Shown here piece by piece: positions 45,067 through 54,205 of a DNA stretch of 64,000 bases (position 1 is the stretch's first letter; each line of letters starts with the position of its first letter). The stretch is taken from positions 62,001-126,000 of the forward strand of contig NZ_BPUO01000002.1 in the NCBI RefSeq assembly GCF_022179805.1. Reading direction: 5' to 3'. The notes under the pieces were generated by a model that worked only from the letters and a program-made list of their open reading frames with translations, was not told where the DNA came from and did no database searches. This DNA is from Cupriavidus pauculus. GTDB taxonomy: Bacteria; Pseudomonadota; Gammaproteobacteria; Burkholderiales; Burkholderiaceae. The position numbers were made by a program, and so were the translations under genes.

Positions 45067-45159
45067 GAAAGAGAAAAGAAAACGGCAACAGCGCGGGGTC
45101 TCCTGCGTTGTTGCCGTACTTATTTTTATGAAGCCCGCATTTTATGCGATCCGCTTCAT
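45067..45159 (-). promoter_or_regulatory. Two-hairpin leader of metN, possible attenuator
   Basis: On the minus strand, hairpin A has arms ATGAAGC/GCTTCAT (45159-45153/45134-45128) and an inner CGCAT/ATGCG stem with AAA loop. Hairpin B has a 13-bp stem (45117-45105 to 45094-45082, one G-T pair) with a 10-nt loop, followed directly by TTTCTTTTCTCTTTC up to the metN ATG. Hairpin B plus the U-rich tract resembles an intrinsic terminator placed before the gene. No known riboswitch class recognised. Confidence 0.5.
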
Positions 45160-45236
45160 ACCTCAAACGAGATTTTTTCGATGGCTTTATGCGTTGACGT
45201 CATATAGAAGTCAATAAAGCGTCGAAAAAGGCATAT

Positions 45237-46160
45237 TTATGCCTCCATCAGCACCTTCAGGTGGGCAAACACGCTCCGCGCCAGCGCGCTGAGGTTGTAG
45301 CCGCCCTCCAGGCAGCTGACGATGCGCCCTTTCGCGTGGGTGCGCGCCACCTGCACCAGTTGTTCGGTGATCCACGCGTAGTCCTGCTCCACGAGCCCCA
45401 TCTGACCCAGATCATCCTCGCGGTGGGCATCGAAGCCCGCCGAGATGAACAGCATCTCCGGCTTGAACTCGTTCAGGCGCGGCAGCCAGATCGTTTCCAC
45501 CACCTCGCGTACGGCCAGGCCGTTGGTGTACGCCGGCAACGGAATATTGGACATGTTCGGCGCCAGGTGTTCGGTGCCGCTGTACGGATAGAACGGATGC
45601 TGGAAGAAGCTGCACATCATGACCTGCGGATCGTCGCGGAAGGCCGCCTCGGTGCCGTTGCCGTGATGCACATCGAAATCGACCACCGCCACGCGTTGCA
45701 GGCCGTGGGCGGCAATGGCATGCCGCGCGGCAATGGCCACGTTGTTGAAGAAGCAGAAGCCCATGGCATGGTCGGGCTCGGCATGATGGCCGGGCGGACG
45801 CACGCAACAGAACGCGTTCTCGATCTGGCCCGCGATCACTGCATCGGTGGCCGCCACGGCCGCGCCCGCCGCATGGGTGGCGGCAGTCAGCGTGTGGCGG
45901 TTCATGGACGTATCGGGATCGATCTGGAAGTAGCCGTCGGACGGGCTGTTGCCGGACAGGCTGGCGACGTAGTCGGGCCGGTGCACGCGCTCGATCTGTT
46001 CCTCGGTGGCAGCCGGGGCATCGCGCCGGTCGAGCAGGCCGTCCATCCCGTGCGAAATCAGATGGTCTTCAATGGCCTGCAGGCGCTCCGGGCATTCGGG
46101 ATGGAAAAATCCCATCTCGTGCAGCTGGAACGACGGATGCGTGTAATAACCCGTTGGCAT
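45237..46160 (-). CDS. Histone deacetylase-family hydrolase
   Basis: 307-aa zinc-dependent deacetylase of the arginase/deacetylase fold. Motifs are HPECPERLQAIE, the active-site RPPGHHAEPDHAMGFCFFNN, VDFDVHHGNGT (zinc ligands D and H), SAGFDAHREDDLG (third ligand D) and LEGGYNL. In bacteria such enzymes act on acetylpolyamines or other acetylated small molecules, or on acetyl-lysines; the substrate here is not evident. Divergent from mltB. Confidence 0.88.
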   Translation of the reverse strand: MPTGYYTHPSFQLHEMGFFHPECPERLQAIEDHLISHGMDGLLDRRDAPAATEEQIERVHRPDYVASLSGNSPSDGYFQIDPDTSMNRHTLTAATHAAGAAVAATDAVIAGQIENAFCCVRPPGHHAEPDHAMGFCFFNNVAIAARHAIAAHGLQRVAVVDFDVHHGNGTEAAFRDDPQVMMCSFFQHPFYPYSGTEHLAPNMSNIPLPAYTNGLAVREVVETIWLPRLNEFKPEMLFISAGFDAHREDDLGQMGLVEQDYAWITEQLVQVARTHAKGRIVSCLEGGYNLSALARSVFAHLKVLMEA

Positions 46161-46282
46161 TTTCGATTGTGGGTCAAGTTTGTCTCCAGACGTTACGTTA
46201 GCACAGGACGTGCCCGGTTTTCAGACGCCGGAACTTCGTAACCAAATGCCCGTGGAGCGGGCGTTGCGTGTATCGCATCCGC

Positions 46283-46288
46283 TATACT
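46283..46288 (+). promoter_or_regulatory. -10 element upstream of mltB
   Basis: TATACT 23 nt before the mltB ATG; a TTGCGT lies upstream but at too short a spacing (13 nt). Confidence 0.35.
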
Positions 46289-46311
46289 CGGTGCGACTTG
46301 CAAAGGACAAC

Positions 46312-47418
46312 ATGACCGACCAACAGCGCTCCCTGCGCCGCCCGCTGCTGGGCGCCGCACTCACCGCTGCCGCATTGGGCCTGTGCGGCGTTTCTCCTGG
46401 CCTGCTGGCCGCCGGCCGTCGCCGCGTGAGTGTCCGGGAAGAGGAAATCGAACCGGGCCGCTACCAGAATCACCCCCAGGCGCGTGCATTCATCGACGAG
46501 ATGGTGGCGCGCAACGGCTTTCAGCGTGCAGAGCTGGAATCGTGGTTCAGCCAGGCCGTGTATTCGGCCACGGTGTCGCGGCTGATCATGCCGCCCAGCA
46601 CGCCAGGAAAGAAAAGCTGGCGCGCGTATCGGTCGCGTTTCATCGAGCCGATCCGCATCAATGCCGGCGTCCGCTTCTGGCAACAGAACCGCGAAACACT
46701 GCGCCGCGCGGAAGCCGAGTTCGGCGTGCCCGCATCGGTCATCGTGGGCATCATCGGCGTGGAAACTATCTACGGGCGCGACATGGGCACGTTCCGCGTG
46801 ATCGACTCGCTGTCCACGCTGGCCTTCGACTATCCCGACACGCCGAACCGCGCTGCCCGCACCACGCTGTTCCGTAACCAGCTTGCCGACTACCTGCTCT
46901 GGTGCCGCGACACCAAGACGGATGTCTTCTCGGTGCTCGGCTCGTACGCCGGGGCCGTCGGCATTCCGCAGTTCATGCCGACCAGCCTGCGTGAATACGC
47001 GGTCGACTACGACGGTGACAAGCATGTGGACCTGCGCAACAGCCCCACCGATGCCATCGGCAGCGTCGCGCGATTCCTGCAACTGCACGGCTGGGAGCCT
47101 GGCCGACCCGTGGCATGGCGCATTGCCGGCGATGCCGGCAGCCTGGGTGTAGCCACCGCGGCAGCCGATGGAGAGCCCTGGCCGACGCGCACGCTGAACC
47201 AGCTCACCCGCGCCGGGCTGCGCGTGGACGAGCCGATCGACGTGCAGCGCGAAGGGGAAGCCGGCGTGCTCGTCGTCGACCTGCCCACCCCCGATCAGCC
47301 CACGGAGTACATGATCGGCCTGCGCAATTTTTACGTGCTGACGCGCTACAACCGCAGCTTCTTCTACGCGCTGGCCGTCTACCAACTGGGCGAAGCAGTC
47401 AAGGCGGCGATGGGCTGA
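46312..47418 (+). CDS. mltB: Membrane-bound lytic murein transglycosylase B
   Basis: Cleaves peptidoglycan glycan strands to 1,6-anhydro ends. The 368-aa precursor has a twin-arginine-like or Sec signal (LRRPLLGAALTAAALGL) without a strict lipobox, then the SLT domain with catalytic Glu at 151 in GVETIYGRD, GSYAGAVGIPQFMPTS and the C-terminal YFALAVYQL-like FFYALAVYQLG. The ATG at 46312 is chosen since the 44 upstream residues contain the promoter-like -10. A strong terminator follows. Confidence 0.92.
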   Translation: MTDQQRSLRRPLLGAALTAAALGLCGVSPGLLAAGRRRVSVREEEIEPGRYQNHPQARAFIDEMVARNGFQRAELESWFSQAVYSATVSRLIMPPSTPGKKSWRAYRSRFIEPIRINAGVRFWQQNRETLRRAEAEFGVPASVIVGIIGVETIYGRDMGTFRVIDSLSTLAFDYPDTPNRAARTTLFRNQLADYLLWCRDTKTDVFSVLGSYAGAVGIPQFMPTSLREYAVDYDGDKHVDLRNSPTDAIGSVARFLQLHGWEPGRPVAWRIAGDAGSLGVATAAADGEPWPTRTLNQLTRAGLRVDEPIDVQREGEAGVLVVDLPTPDQPTEYMIGLRNFYVLTRYNRSFFYALAVYQLGEAVKAAMG

Positions 47419-47443
47419 CCTGCCACATCCGCTTCCAGAAAAC

Positions 47444-47476
47444 AAAAAACCCCGCGAGAGTCTCGCGGGGTTTTTT
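47444..47476. terminator. Bidirectional terminator between mltB and cysM
   Basis: CCCCGCGA (47450-47457) pairs with TCGCGGGG (47463-47470), flanked by A6 and T6. It separates the convergent mltB and cysM. Confidence 0.95.
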
Positions 47477-47511
47477 GCTTCGGAGCCCGTTCGGGGCCGA
47501 AGACGCGTAAC

Positions 47512-48414
47512 TCAGGCCGGGAACACGCCGGTCGACAGATAGCGGTCGCCGCGATCACACACCACGAACACGATCGTCGCGTTCTCCACCTCTTCGGCAA
47601 TCCGCAGTGCCACGCACAGTGCGCCAGCCGCCGAAATGCCGCAGAAAATACCTTCCTCGCGCGCCATGCGTCGTGCCATGTGCTCGGCATCGGCCTGCGT
47701 CACCGGCTCCTGGCGATCGACATACTTCGAATCGTAGATCTTCGGCAGGTACGCTTCCGGCCACTTGCGGATGCCCGGAATGCGCGAACCCTCGGCCGGC
47801 TGGGCGCCGATGATCTGGATGCCTGCGTTCTTTTCCTTCAGGAATCGCGACACCCCGGTAATCGTGCCGGTGGTACCCATTGCCGACACGAAATGGGTGA
47901 TGCGGCCTTCCGTGTCGCGCCAGAGTTCCGGTCCGGTCGTCTCGTAGTGAGACAACGGATTGTCGGGATTGGCGAACTGGTCGAGGATCACGCCCTTGCC
48001 TTCGCGTTCCATCGCGTCGGCCAGGTCACGCGCATATTCCATGCCGCCCTTGACTGGTGTCAGGATGATTTCCGCACCGTACGCGGCCATGCTCTGGCGC
48101 CGCTCCAGGCTCAGGTCCTCGGGCATGATCAGCACCATGCGGTAGCCGCGGATCGCGGCCGTCATGGCCAGCGCAATGCCGGTGTTGCCCGACGTGGCTT
48201 CGATCAGCGTGTCGCCCGGCTTGATGCGGCCACGCTCTTCCGCACGGCGGATCATCGACAGCGCCGGACGGTCCTTGACAGACCCCGCCGGGTTGTTGCC
48301 CTCGAGCTTGCCGAGGATCACGTTGCCGCGCGCTTCGATGGCGGCACCGGGAATGCGCTGCAGTCGTACCAGCGGCGTATTGCCGATGGTGTCTTCAATC
48401 GTTTTGTAGGCCAT
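47512..48414 (-). CDS. cysM: Cysteine synthase B
   Basis: PLP enzyme making cysteine (or S-sulfocysteine from thiosulfate) from O-acetylserine. 300 aa, with NNPAGSVKDRPAL carrying the PLP lysine, the substrate loop EATSGNTGIALAM and phosphate-binding GTTGTITG. The residue pattern and length fit CysM better than CysK. The ATG at 48414 gives the family start MAYKTIEDTIGNTPLVRL. Confidence 0.92.
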   Translation of the reverse strand: MAYKTIEDTIGNTPLVRLQRIPGAAIEARGNVILGKLEGNNPAGSVKDRPALSMIRRAEERGRIKPGDTLIEATSGNTGIALAMTAAIRGYRMVLIMPEDLSLERRQSMAAYGAEIILTPVKGGMEYARDLADAMEREGKGVILDQFANPDNPLSHYETTGPELWRDTEGRITHFVSAMGTTGTITGVSRFLKEKNAGIQIIGAQPAEGSRIPGIRKWPEAYLPKIYDSKYVDRQEPVTQADAEHMARRMAREEGIFCGISAAGALCVALRIAEEVENATIVFVVCDRGDRYLSTGVFPA

Positions 48415-48513
48415 GGTGCGGGGGGGTGTCGGTTTTCCGTCGGCCATTGTAATGCACCAACCTTACCCGCACCGGCGGCCGGGCCATTCGGCCCCGCCGC
48501 GCTGGCCCGGGCC

Positions 48514-49839
48514 TCAGTGCGTCAGGCCCTGGTCTTCCGGATGCCGGCTACCCAGCAGGTGATACAGCAGGATGGCGCCAAACGTGGCGGTACCGATACC
48601 GCCAAGCGTCATACCGCCGAACTTGAGCGTCAGGTCGCCCGCCGCCACGGTCAGCGTGGCGCCCACCGTGATCAGGTTGCGCGAGCTGGAGAAATCGACG
48701 TTGTTCTGCACCCAGATCCGGCCGGCCGTGGCCGAGATCAGCCCGAACACGACGATCGTCAGCCCACCGATCACCGGGCCGGGAATCGTCAGGATCAGCG
48801 CGCCGAACTTCGGCGAGAAGCCCAGCAGGATGGCCACCGCCGCGGCCACCACGAAGATCAGCGTCGAGTAGATGCGGGTCACCGCCATCACGCCCATGTT
48901 CTCGGCGTAGGTGGTCACGCCCGTACCGCCGCCAGAGGCCGACAGCATTGTGGCCACGCCGTCGCCGATGAACGCACGGCCGATGTACGGATCGAGATTG
49001 CGGCCCGTCATCACGCCAATGGCCTTGATATGGCCCAGGTTCTCGGCCACCAGCACGATCGCCACCGGGGCGATCAGCAGCATGGCATTCAACTCGAACA
49101 CCGGCGTCGTGAACGCCGGCATGCCGAACCAGTTGGCCGCCATCACGCCCGAGAAATCGATCGCCTTGCCCATGCCCATCACATTGGTGGCTACGAAGTA
49201 CGCCAGGTAGCCGCCCAAACCGCCAAGCAGCACCGGCAGGCGGCCCAGCATGCCCGGTGCACGCACCGCAATGAGGCCAACAGCCAGCACCGTCAGCAGG
49301 CCGATCCAGGTATCCAGCGGCGCACCGCTGACTGCCTTGACGGCGACCGGCGCCAGGTTCAGGCCGATGGCCGCGACGATGGCGCCCGTCACCACGGGCG
49401 GCATCAGTTTTTCCACCCACGCGTAGCCCACCGACTGCACGATCAGGCCGATCACGGTGTACAGCGCGCCGGCAGCGATGATGCCGCCCAGCGCCAAGGG
49501 GATATTCGTGTTCGGACCACTGCCGCTGTATCCGGTGGCGGCGATTACCACCGCGATAAATGCGAAGCTCGATCCCAGGTAGCTCGGCACGCGGCCGCGC
49601 ACGCACAGGAAGAACAGCAAGGTGCCGATACCCGAAAACAGGATGGCGATATTGGGCGGGAATCCCATCAGGATCGGGGCGATGGCCGTGGAGCCGAACA
49701 TCGCCACCACGTGCTGGATGCCCGCGAGCACGGTCTGCCCTGCCGGCAGCCGCTCGTCGGGCGCGATCACGCCCTCGGTCTTGAGGCGCCACTTGGGCAG
49801 GAAACTCCCGTCGTCGATGCTGTCCTGGCTATTCGCCAT
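48514..49839 (-). CDS. Uracil/xanthine permease (NCS2 family)
   Basis: Proton-coupled nucleobase transporter, 441 aa with about 14 membrane segments. It has the NCS2 N-terminal LAGIQHVVAMFGSTAIAP, the substrate-site AENLGHIKAIG and SGGGTGVTTYAENMGVMAVT, where Glu residues bind the base in UraA, and VQNNVDFSSSRNLI near the end. Uracil (UraA/RutG-like) is the best guess; xanthine or other bases remain possible. Single-gene unit. Confidence 0.88.
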   Translation of the reverse strand: MANSQDSIDDGSFLPKWRLKTEGVIAPDERLPAGQTVLAGIQHVVAMFGSTAIAPILMGFPPNIAILFSGIGTLLFFLCVRGRVPSYLGSSFAFIAVVIAATGYSGSGPNTNIPLALGGIIAAGALYTVIGLIVQSVGYAWVEKLMPPVVTGAIVAAIGLNLAPVAVKAVSGAPLDTWIGLLTVLAVGLIAVRAPGMLGRLPVLLGGLGGYLAYFVATNVMGMGKAIDFSGVMAANWFGMPAFTTPVFELNAMLLIAPVAIVLVAENLGHIKAIGVMTGRNLDPYIGRAFIGDGVATMLSASGGGTGVTTYAENMGVMAVTRIYSTLIFVVAAAVAILLGFSPKFGALILTIPGPVIGGLTIVVFGLISATAGRIWVQNNVDFSSSRNLITVGATLTVAAGDLTLKFGGMTLGGIGTATFGAILLYHLLGSRHPEDQGLTH

Positions 49840-50095
49840 GTTGTTCTCTCCCTGTCAGCGGTACGGCTGCGTTGCCGGTTGATTTTTCGTGTGGATTTTC
49901 GTTTTGCCGCGCGGTGCCCCCGCCGGCAATGGCGATGCGCATGATACCCCGCACCCCGGACGGTGCAAATCGGGGAAGCCGCTCCTCGCGCCATGCCAGC
50001 GAAGCACAACGCATACCAGCCCCGACCTGTTGACCCGGGACACCGCCCCGGGGTTGCCGCCCCGGGATGCGGGCCGCGCTCGACACCTCAATTCA

Positions 50096-50530
50096 TCAGC
50101 GCGATGCCGTGGACTTCGGCGCCTTGGCGTCCTTGCGCGCGGCAGCAGGGGCGGCCGCCTTCGGCGTGCCAAACGTCAGGCCGGCTTCCTGCAGGTTGGT
50201 GGCGGATTTGGCCCCCACGCCTGGCACACGGTCGGCCAGGTCGACGGCATCCTTGAACGCACCATTCTTGTCACGCTCCGCCAGGATGCGCTTGGCCGTG
50301 GCCGGGCCAATGCCCTTGACCGAGGTCAACCCCGCCTCGTCGGCGCTGTTCACGTCGACATCGGCGTGCGCCGGGCTCATGCCCGCCATCGCCAGCGAAA
50401 ACGCAAAGGCCAGGCCCGCGCGTCGCCACGCACGCAGCGCGCCGCGTGACAGGTCGGACAGGGACCTGCCGGTTGTCGGAATCGATTCGCGAGTCTCGCC
50501 GGCTTCCCGGGCGTTGTACGTCTTGTGCAT
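50096..50530 (-). CDS. ComEA-like helix-hairpin-helix DNA-binding protein
   Basis: 144-aa exported protein: a polar N-terminus of about 40 residues, a hydrophobic signal or anchor (LAFAFSLAMAGMSPAHA), then tandem helix-hairpin-helix motifs (VDVNSADEAGLTSVKGIGPA, and ADRVPGVGAKSATNLQ) and an Ala/Lys tail. ComEA binds incoming DNA in the periplasm during natural transformation. The ATG at 50530 has AGGAG upstream. Two palindromes lie before it. Other competence genes are not adjacent. Confidence 0.82.
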   Translation of the reverse strand: MHKTYNAREAGETRESIPTTGRSLSDLSRGALRAWRRAGLAFAFSLAMAGMSPAHADVDVNSADEAGLTSVKGIGPATAKRILAERDKNGAFKDAVDLADRVPGVGAKSATNLQEAGLTFGTPKAAAPAAARKDAKAPKSTASR

Positions 50531-50598
50531 CGATGAAACTCCTTTCCTGTTGGATGAACGCCCGCCACCGGATGGCAACGGGAGCGCTCAGGATAGGA

Positions 50599-50663
50599 GT
50601 CCGATCGGACGTCAGAAATGGCTGGACACACAAGTTCACAACATCCGCGCGTTTGTGTGTCCA
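50599..50663. promoter_or_regulatory. Two palindromes upstream of the ComEA-like gene
   Basis: GTCCGATCGGAC (50599-50610) is a perfect 12-bp palindrome. TGGACACACAA (50623-50633) and TTGTGTGTCCA (50653-50663) form a perfect 11-bp inverted repeat with 19 nt between. They lie between hldD and the ComEA-like gene. The second may be the 3'-end hairpin of the hldD transcript (no T-run); the first resembles an operator. Confidence 0.5.
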
Positions 50664-50756
50664 AGCAAAATATTCGCGTTGCAATGCCGGACTTCTACGA
50701 GTCCGACAGACGCAGGCCGTGGCGCGGGCGCGACACGGCCGGGGGTGGCTCGCCGC

Positions 50757-51749
50757 TTAGTTACGTTCCAGCAGCCACTTGCAGTAGCGGCCAACGCCTT
50801 CCTGCACGGTCAGGAACGGTGCCTCGTAGCCGGCAGAGCGCAGGCGCGAGACGTCGGACTGCGTGAAACACTGGTACTTGCCGCGCAGCGCGTCCGGAAA
50901 CTTCACATACTCGACCAGACCTTCCTGCACCATGTCTTCCAGCGACAGTGGCGGCTTGTCCTCCGACTCGCGCAGCGCGTTCACCACCGACACCGCGATA
51001 TCGTTGAACGGCTGCGAGCGACCGGTGCCCAGGTTGAAGATGCCGGACTTTTCCGGATGGTCGAGGAAGTAAAGATTGACCTTCACCACGTCTTCCACCG
51101 ACACGAAGTCGCGGCTCTGCGTACCCGGCGCGTAGCCGTTGTACTCGCCGAACAGCTTGACCGAGCCCTCGGCGCGGAACTGGTTGAAATGGTGGAACGC
51201 CACCGACGCCATGCGGCCCTTGTGGTACTCGCGCGGACCGTAGACGTTGAAGTAGCGGAAGCCGACGATCTGCGAATGCGCCGACGACAGCCGGCGACGC
51301 ACGACCTGGTCGAACAGGAACTTCGAATAGCCGTAGACGTTCAGCGGCTTTTCATACTCGCGGTCTTCGCGGAACATCGTCGAAGCGCCATAGGTGGCAG
51401 CCGACGACGCATAGAGGAACTGCGTACCCTGCTCCAGGCAGGCTTCCAGCAATGCCAGCGTGTAGCGGTAGTTGTTCTCCATCATGTAGCGGCCGTCGGT
51501 CTCCATGGTGTCGGAGCAGGCGCCTTCATGGAATACCGCGCGAACATTGCCAAAGTCGCCGCGCCGGAAGCGCTCGACGAATTCGCCCTTGTCCAGGTAG
51601 TCGGCAATCTCGCAGTCCACGAGATTGTTGAATTTTTCGGCGCGCGTCAGGTTGTCGACCGCAACGATATTGGTCTCGCCGCGCTCGTTCAGGCCCTTGA
51701 CGATATTGCTGCCGATAAAGCCGGCAGCGCCGGTCACGATGATGGTCAT
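50757..51749 (-). CDS. hldD: ADP-L-glycero-D-manno-heptose-6-epimerase
   Basis: Converts ADP-D-glycero- to ADP-L-glycero-D-manno-heptose, the donor used by WaaC. The 330-aa NADP-binding short-chain epimerase has [19 protein letters not shown] at its start, [13 protein letters not shown], the catalytic YGYSK and [17 protein letters not shown] at 51749, 28 nt after the kinase gene in the same operon. Confidence 0.96.
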   Translation of the reverse strand: MTIIVTGAAGFIGSNIVKGLNERGETNIVAVDNLTRAEKFNNLVDCEIADYLDKGEFVERFRRGDFGNVRAVFHEGACSDTMETDGRYMMENNYRYTLALLEACLEQGTQFLYASSAATYGASTMFREDREYEKPLNVYGYSKFLFDQVVRRRLSSAHSQIVGFRYFNVYGPREYHKGRMASVAFHHFNQFRAEGSVKLFGEYNGYAPGTQSRDFVSVEDVVKVNLYFLDHPEKSGIFNLGTGRSQPFNDIAVSVVNALRESEDKPPLSLEDMVQEGLVEYVKFPDALRGKYQCFTQSDVSRLRSAGYEAPFLTVQEGVGRYCKWLLERN

Positions 51750-51777
51750 GGCGAATTCTGGTTTGGGGGGCGCGCCT

Positions 51778-52722
51778 TCAGGAGGCGCCAAACAGTTCGG
51801 GATAAGTGACAACGGCGGTACCCAGCTTGCCGACGACGATACCGCCTGCGCGGTTCGCATGCTGCACGGCTTCCTTGAGCGGCACACCGGCGCCAAGCAT
51901 GGTGGCCAGCGTGGCGATCACCGTGTCGCCGGCCCCCGATACATCATAGACTTCGCGCGCCTGGGCGGAGACATGCAGCACCTCGGCTTCCGTATAGAGC
52001 GTCATGCCCTCTTCCGAACGCGTCAGCAGCAGCGCATCGAGCTGCAGCTCCCGGCGCAGGTTCTGGGCGCGGATGGTCAGGTCGGCCTCGGTCTTCCAGG
52101 CGCCCACCACGGCGCGCATTTCGGCGCGGTTGGGCGTGATCAGCGTGGCGCCACGGTAGCGCGAGTAGTCGTCGCCCTTGGGATCGATCAGCACGGCGCG
52201 GCCGGCCGCGCGGCCCGCCTCCACCATGCGCGCCACATGCGTCAGGCCGCCCTTGCCGTAGTCGGACAGCACCAGCACCTCGTAGTCGGCCACCAGGGCC
52301 TGGTAGCGGTCTTGTACCGCGGCCAGCACTTCGTTGGCCGGTGCGTTCTCGAAATCGACGCGCAGCAGTTGCTGCTGGTGCGCCATGACGCGCAGCTTGA
52401 TCGTCGTGTTCAGGTTGGCGTCGCGATGCAGGTACGGTGCCACGTGGCTCGCGTTCAGCAGGGCTTCCAGCGTGTGGCCGGGTTCGTCGTCGCCCACCAC
52501 GCCAAGCATGCCCACGTTGGCGCCCAGCGCCGCCGCGTTGCGCGCCACGTTGGCGGCGCCACCCAGGCGCTCGTCGCTGCGCTTGATCTGCACCACGGGC
52601 ACCGGCGCTTCCGGCGAAATGCGGTCGACGTCGCCAAACCAGTAGCGGTCCAGCATCATGTCACCCACCACGAGTACCTTGGACTGGCGGATCTGGTCTT
52701 GCGGAATCGTGTTCTTGCTCAT
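51778..52722 (-). CDS. hldA: D-glycero-beta-D-manno-heptose-7-phosphate kinase
   Basis: PfkB-fold kinase making heptose 1,7-bisphosphate in LPS heptose synthesis. The 314 residues cover only the kinase half of E. coli HldE (477 aa): [35 protein letters not shown] and the catalytic [15 protein letters not shown] are present. The adenylyltransferase half is missing and no separate gene (hldC) is seen in the window. Between ugd and hldD. ATG at 52722. Confidence 0.93.
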   Translation of the reverse strand: MSKNTIPQDQIRQSKVLVVGDMMLDRYWFGDVDRISPEAPVPVVQIKRSDERLGGAANVARNAAALGANVGMLGVVGDDEPGHTLEALLNASHVAPYLHRDANLNTTIKLRVMAHQQQLLRVDFENAPANEVLAAVQDRYQALVADYEVLVLSDYGKGGLTHVARMVEAGRAAGRAVLIDPKGDDYSRYRGATLITPNRAEMRAVVGAWKTEADLTIRAQNLRRELQLDALLLTRSEEGMTLYTEAEVLHVSAQAREVYDVSGAGDTVIATLATMLGAGVPLKEAVQHANRAGGIVVGKLGTAVVTYPELFGAS

Positions 52723-52792
52723 GGACTTTCCTTTGCGCCACCGACCCGCCGGCACTGCGCGGCGGCTCGACGTGGATACGCGGTTGGAATGA

Positions 52793-54166
52793 TCAGTGCG
52801 TTACGGTGGAGCGCCCGATCGCGTGATATTCGATGCCGGCCTGGGCCATTGCATCCGGTTCGTAGAGGTTGCGGCCGTCGATGATGACCGGCGTCTTCAG
52901 CAGCGCTCGGATCTGGGCAAAGTCGGGGCTGCGGAACACCTTCCACTCGGTCACGATGACTAGTGCGTCGGCGTCCTTCAGCACGTCCATCTGGGCGCCG
53001 CAGAACGTCACGCGGTCCATGCCGCCCGGGATATCGGCCAGATCAATCTCCAGCACGCGGCGAGCTTCTTCCATCGCCACCGGATCGTGCACGCGCAGCG
53101 ATGCGCCGCGCGACACCAGCTCGCGGGCCAGCACGCGCGACGGCGCTTCACGCATGTCGTCGGTATTGGGCTTGAACGCCAGGCCCCACATGCCGAAGGT
53201 CTTGCCGGCCAGGTCTTCGCCGAAACGCTTGATCACCTTGCTGCCCAGCACCTGCTTCTGGGCGTCGTTGACCGATTCCACGGCTTCCAGCACGCGCATC
53301 GGCTTGCCATAGGCGCTGGCGGTACGCATCAGCGCCTGCACGTCCTTCGGAAAGCACGAACCGCCATAGCCAGCGCCCGCATACAGGAAGCTGTAGCCGA
53401 TGCGCGGGTCCGAGCCAATGCCCATGCGCACCAGTTCGATGTCAGCGCCGACTTCGTCGGCCAGGTTGGCCAGTTCGTTCATGAACGAGATACGCGTGGC
53501 CAGCATCGAGTTGGCCGCGTACTTCGTGAACTCGGCCGAACGGACATCCATATAGAACGTGCGCTCGTGGTTGCGATTGAACGGCGCGTAGAGCTGGCGC
53601 ATGATGGCCTGCGCGTGACGGCCCGCCACGTCCGGCGCACAGCCCAGCACGATGCGGTCCGGGCGCATGAAGTCTTCCACGGCCGCGCCTTCCTTCAGGA
53701 ATTCGGGGTTGGACACCACCGAGAACTGCAGGTCCTCGAGCCCGCGCGCGGTCAGTTCCTCGCGGATCGCCGCCGTCACGCGGTCGCCGGTGCCCACGGG
53801 CACGGTCGACTTGTCCACCACCACCTTGAAGCCGGTCATGTGCCGGCCGATGTTGCGCGCGGCGGCCAGCACGTACTGCAGGTCGGCCGAGCCGTCCTCG
53901 TCGGGAGGCGTGCCCACGGCGATGAACTGCACGTCGGCATGTTCGACGCTGGCAGCGACATCGGTCGAGAACGTCAGCCGGCCTGCCGCGCGGTTGCGGT
54001 CGATCAGTTCCTTCAGGCCCGGTTCGTAGATCGGCACGCCGCCGGCGTTCAGCATCGCGATCTTTCGTTCGTCGACGTCGAGGCAGAACACCGAATTGCC
54101 GAGTTCGGCCAGGCAGGCACCGGTCACGAGGCCAACATAGCCGCTGCCAATAATCGTAACTTTCAT
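52793..54166 (-). CDS. ugd: UDP-glucose 6-dehydrogenase
   Basis: Oxidises UDP-glucose to UDP-glucuronate, precursor of polysaccharide sugars and of aminoarabinose for lipid A. The 457-aa protein has [52 protein letters not shown] and the catalytic Cys loop [14 protein letters not shown]. It lies 70 nt upstream of hldA in a run of envelope genes. Confidence 0.96.
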   Translation of the reverse strand: MKVTIIGSGYVGLVTGACLAELGNSVFCLDVDERKIAMLNAGGVPIYEPGLKELIDRNRAAGRLTFSTDVAASVEHADVQFIAVGTPPDEDGSADLQYVLAAARNIGRHMTGFKVVVDKSTVPVGTGDRVTAAIREELTARGLEDLQFSVVSNPEFLKEGAAVEDFMRPDRIVLGCAPDVAGRHAQAIMRQLYAPFNRNHERTFYMDVRSAEFTKYAANSMLATRISFMNELANLADEVGADIELVRMGIGSDPRIGYSFLYAGAGYGGSCFPKDVQALMRTASAYGKPMRVLEAVESVNDAQKQVLGSKVIKRFGEDLAGKTFGMWGLAFKPNTDDMREAPSRVLARELVSRGASLRVHDPVAMEEARRVLEIDLADIPGGMDRVTFCGAQMDVLKDADALVIVTEWKVFRSPDFAQIRALLKTPVIIDGRNLYEPDAMAQAGIEYHAIGRSTVTH

Positions 54167-54205
54167 TGCGTGAAGCTCCAGGGAATTCGGTTCGCTTGAA
54201 ATGAC

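Noticed and set aside
45067..45236. Known SAM/SAH riboswitch before metN
   Set aside because: Two hairpins are present but none of the conserved cores of SAM-I, SAM-II, SAM/SAH or SAH riboswitches is recognisable.
47680..49944. 754-codon plus-strand open frame
   Set aside because: Antisense to cysM and the uracil permease; composition is a codon-bias shadow.
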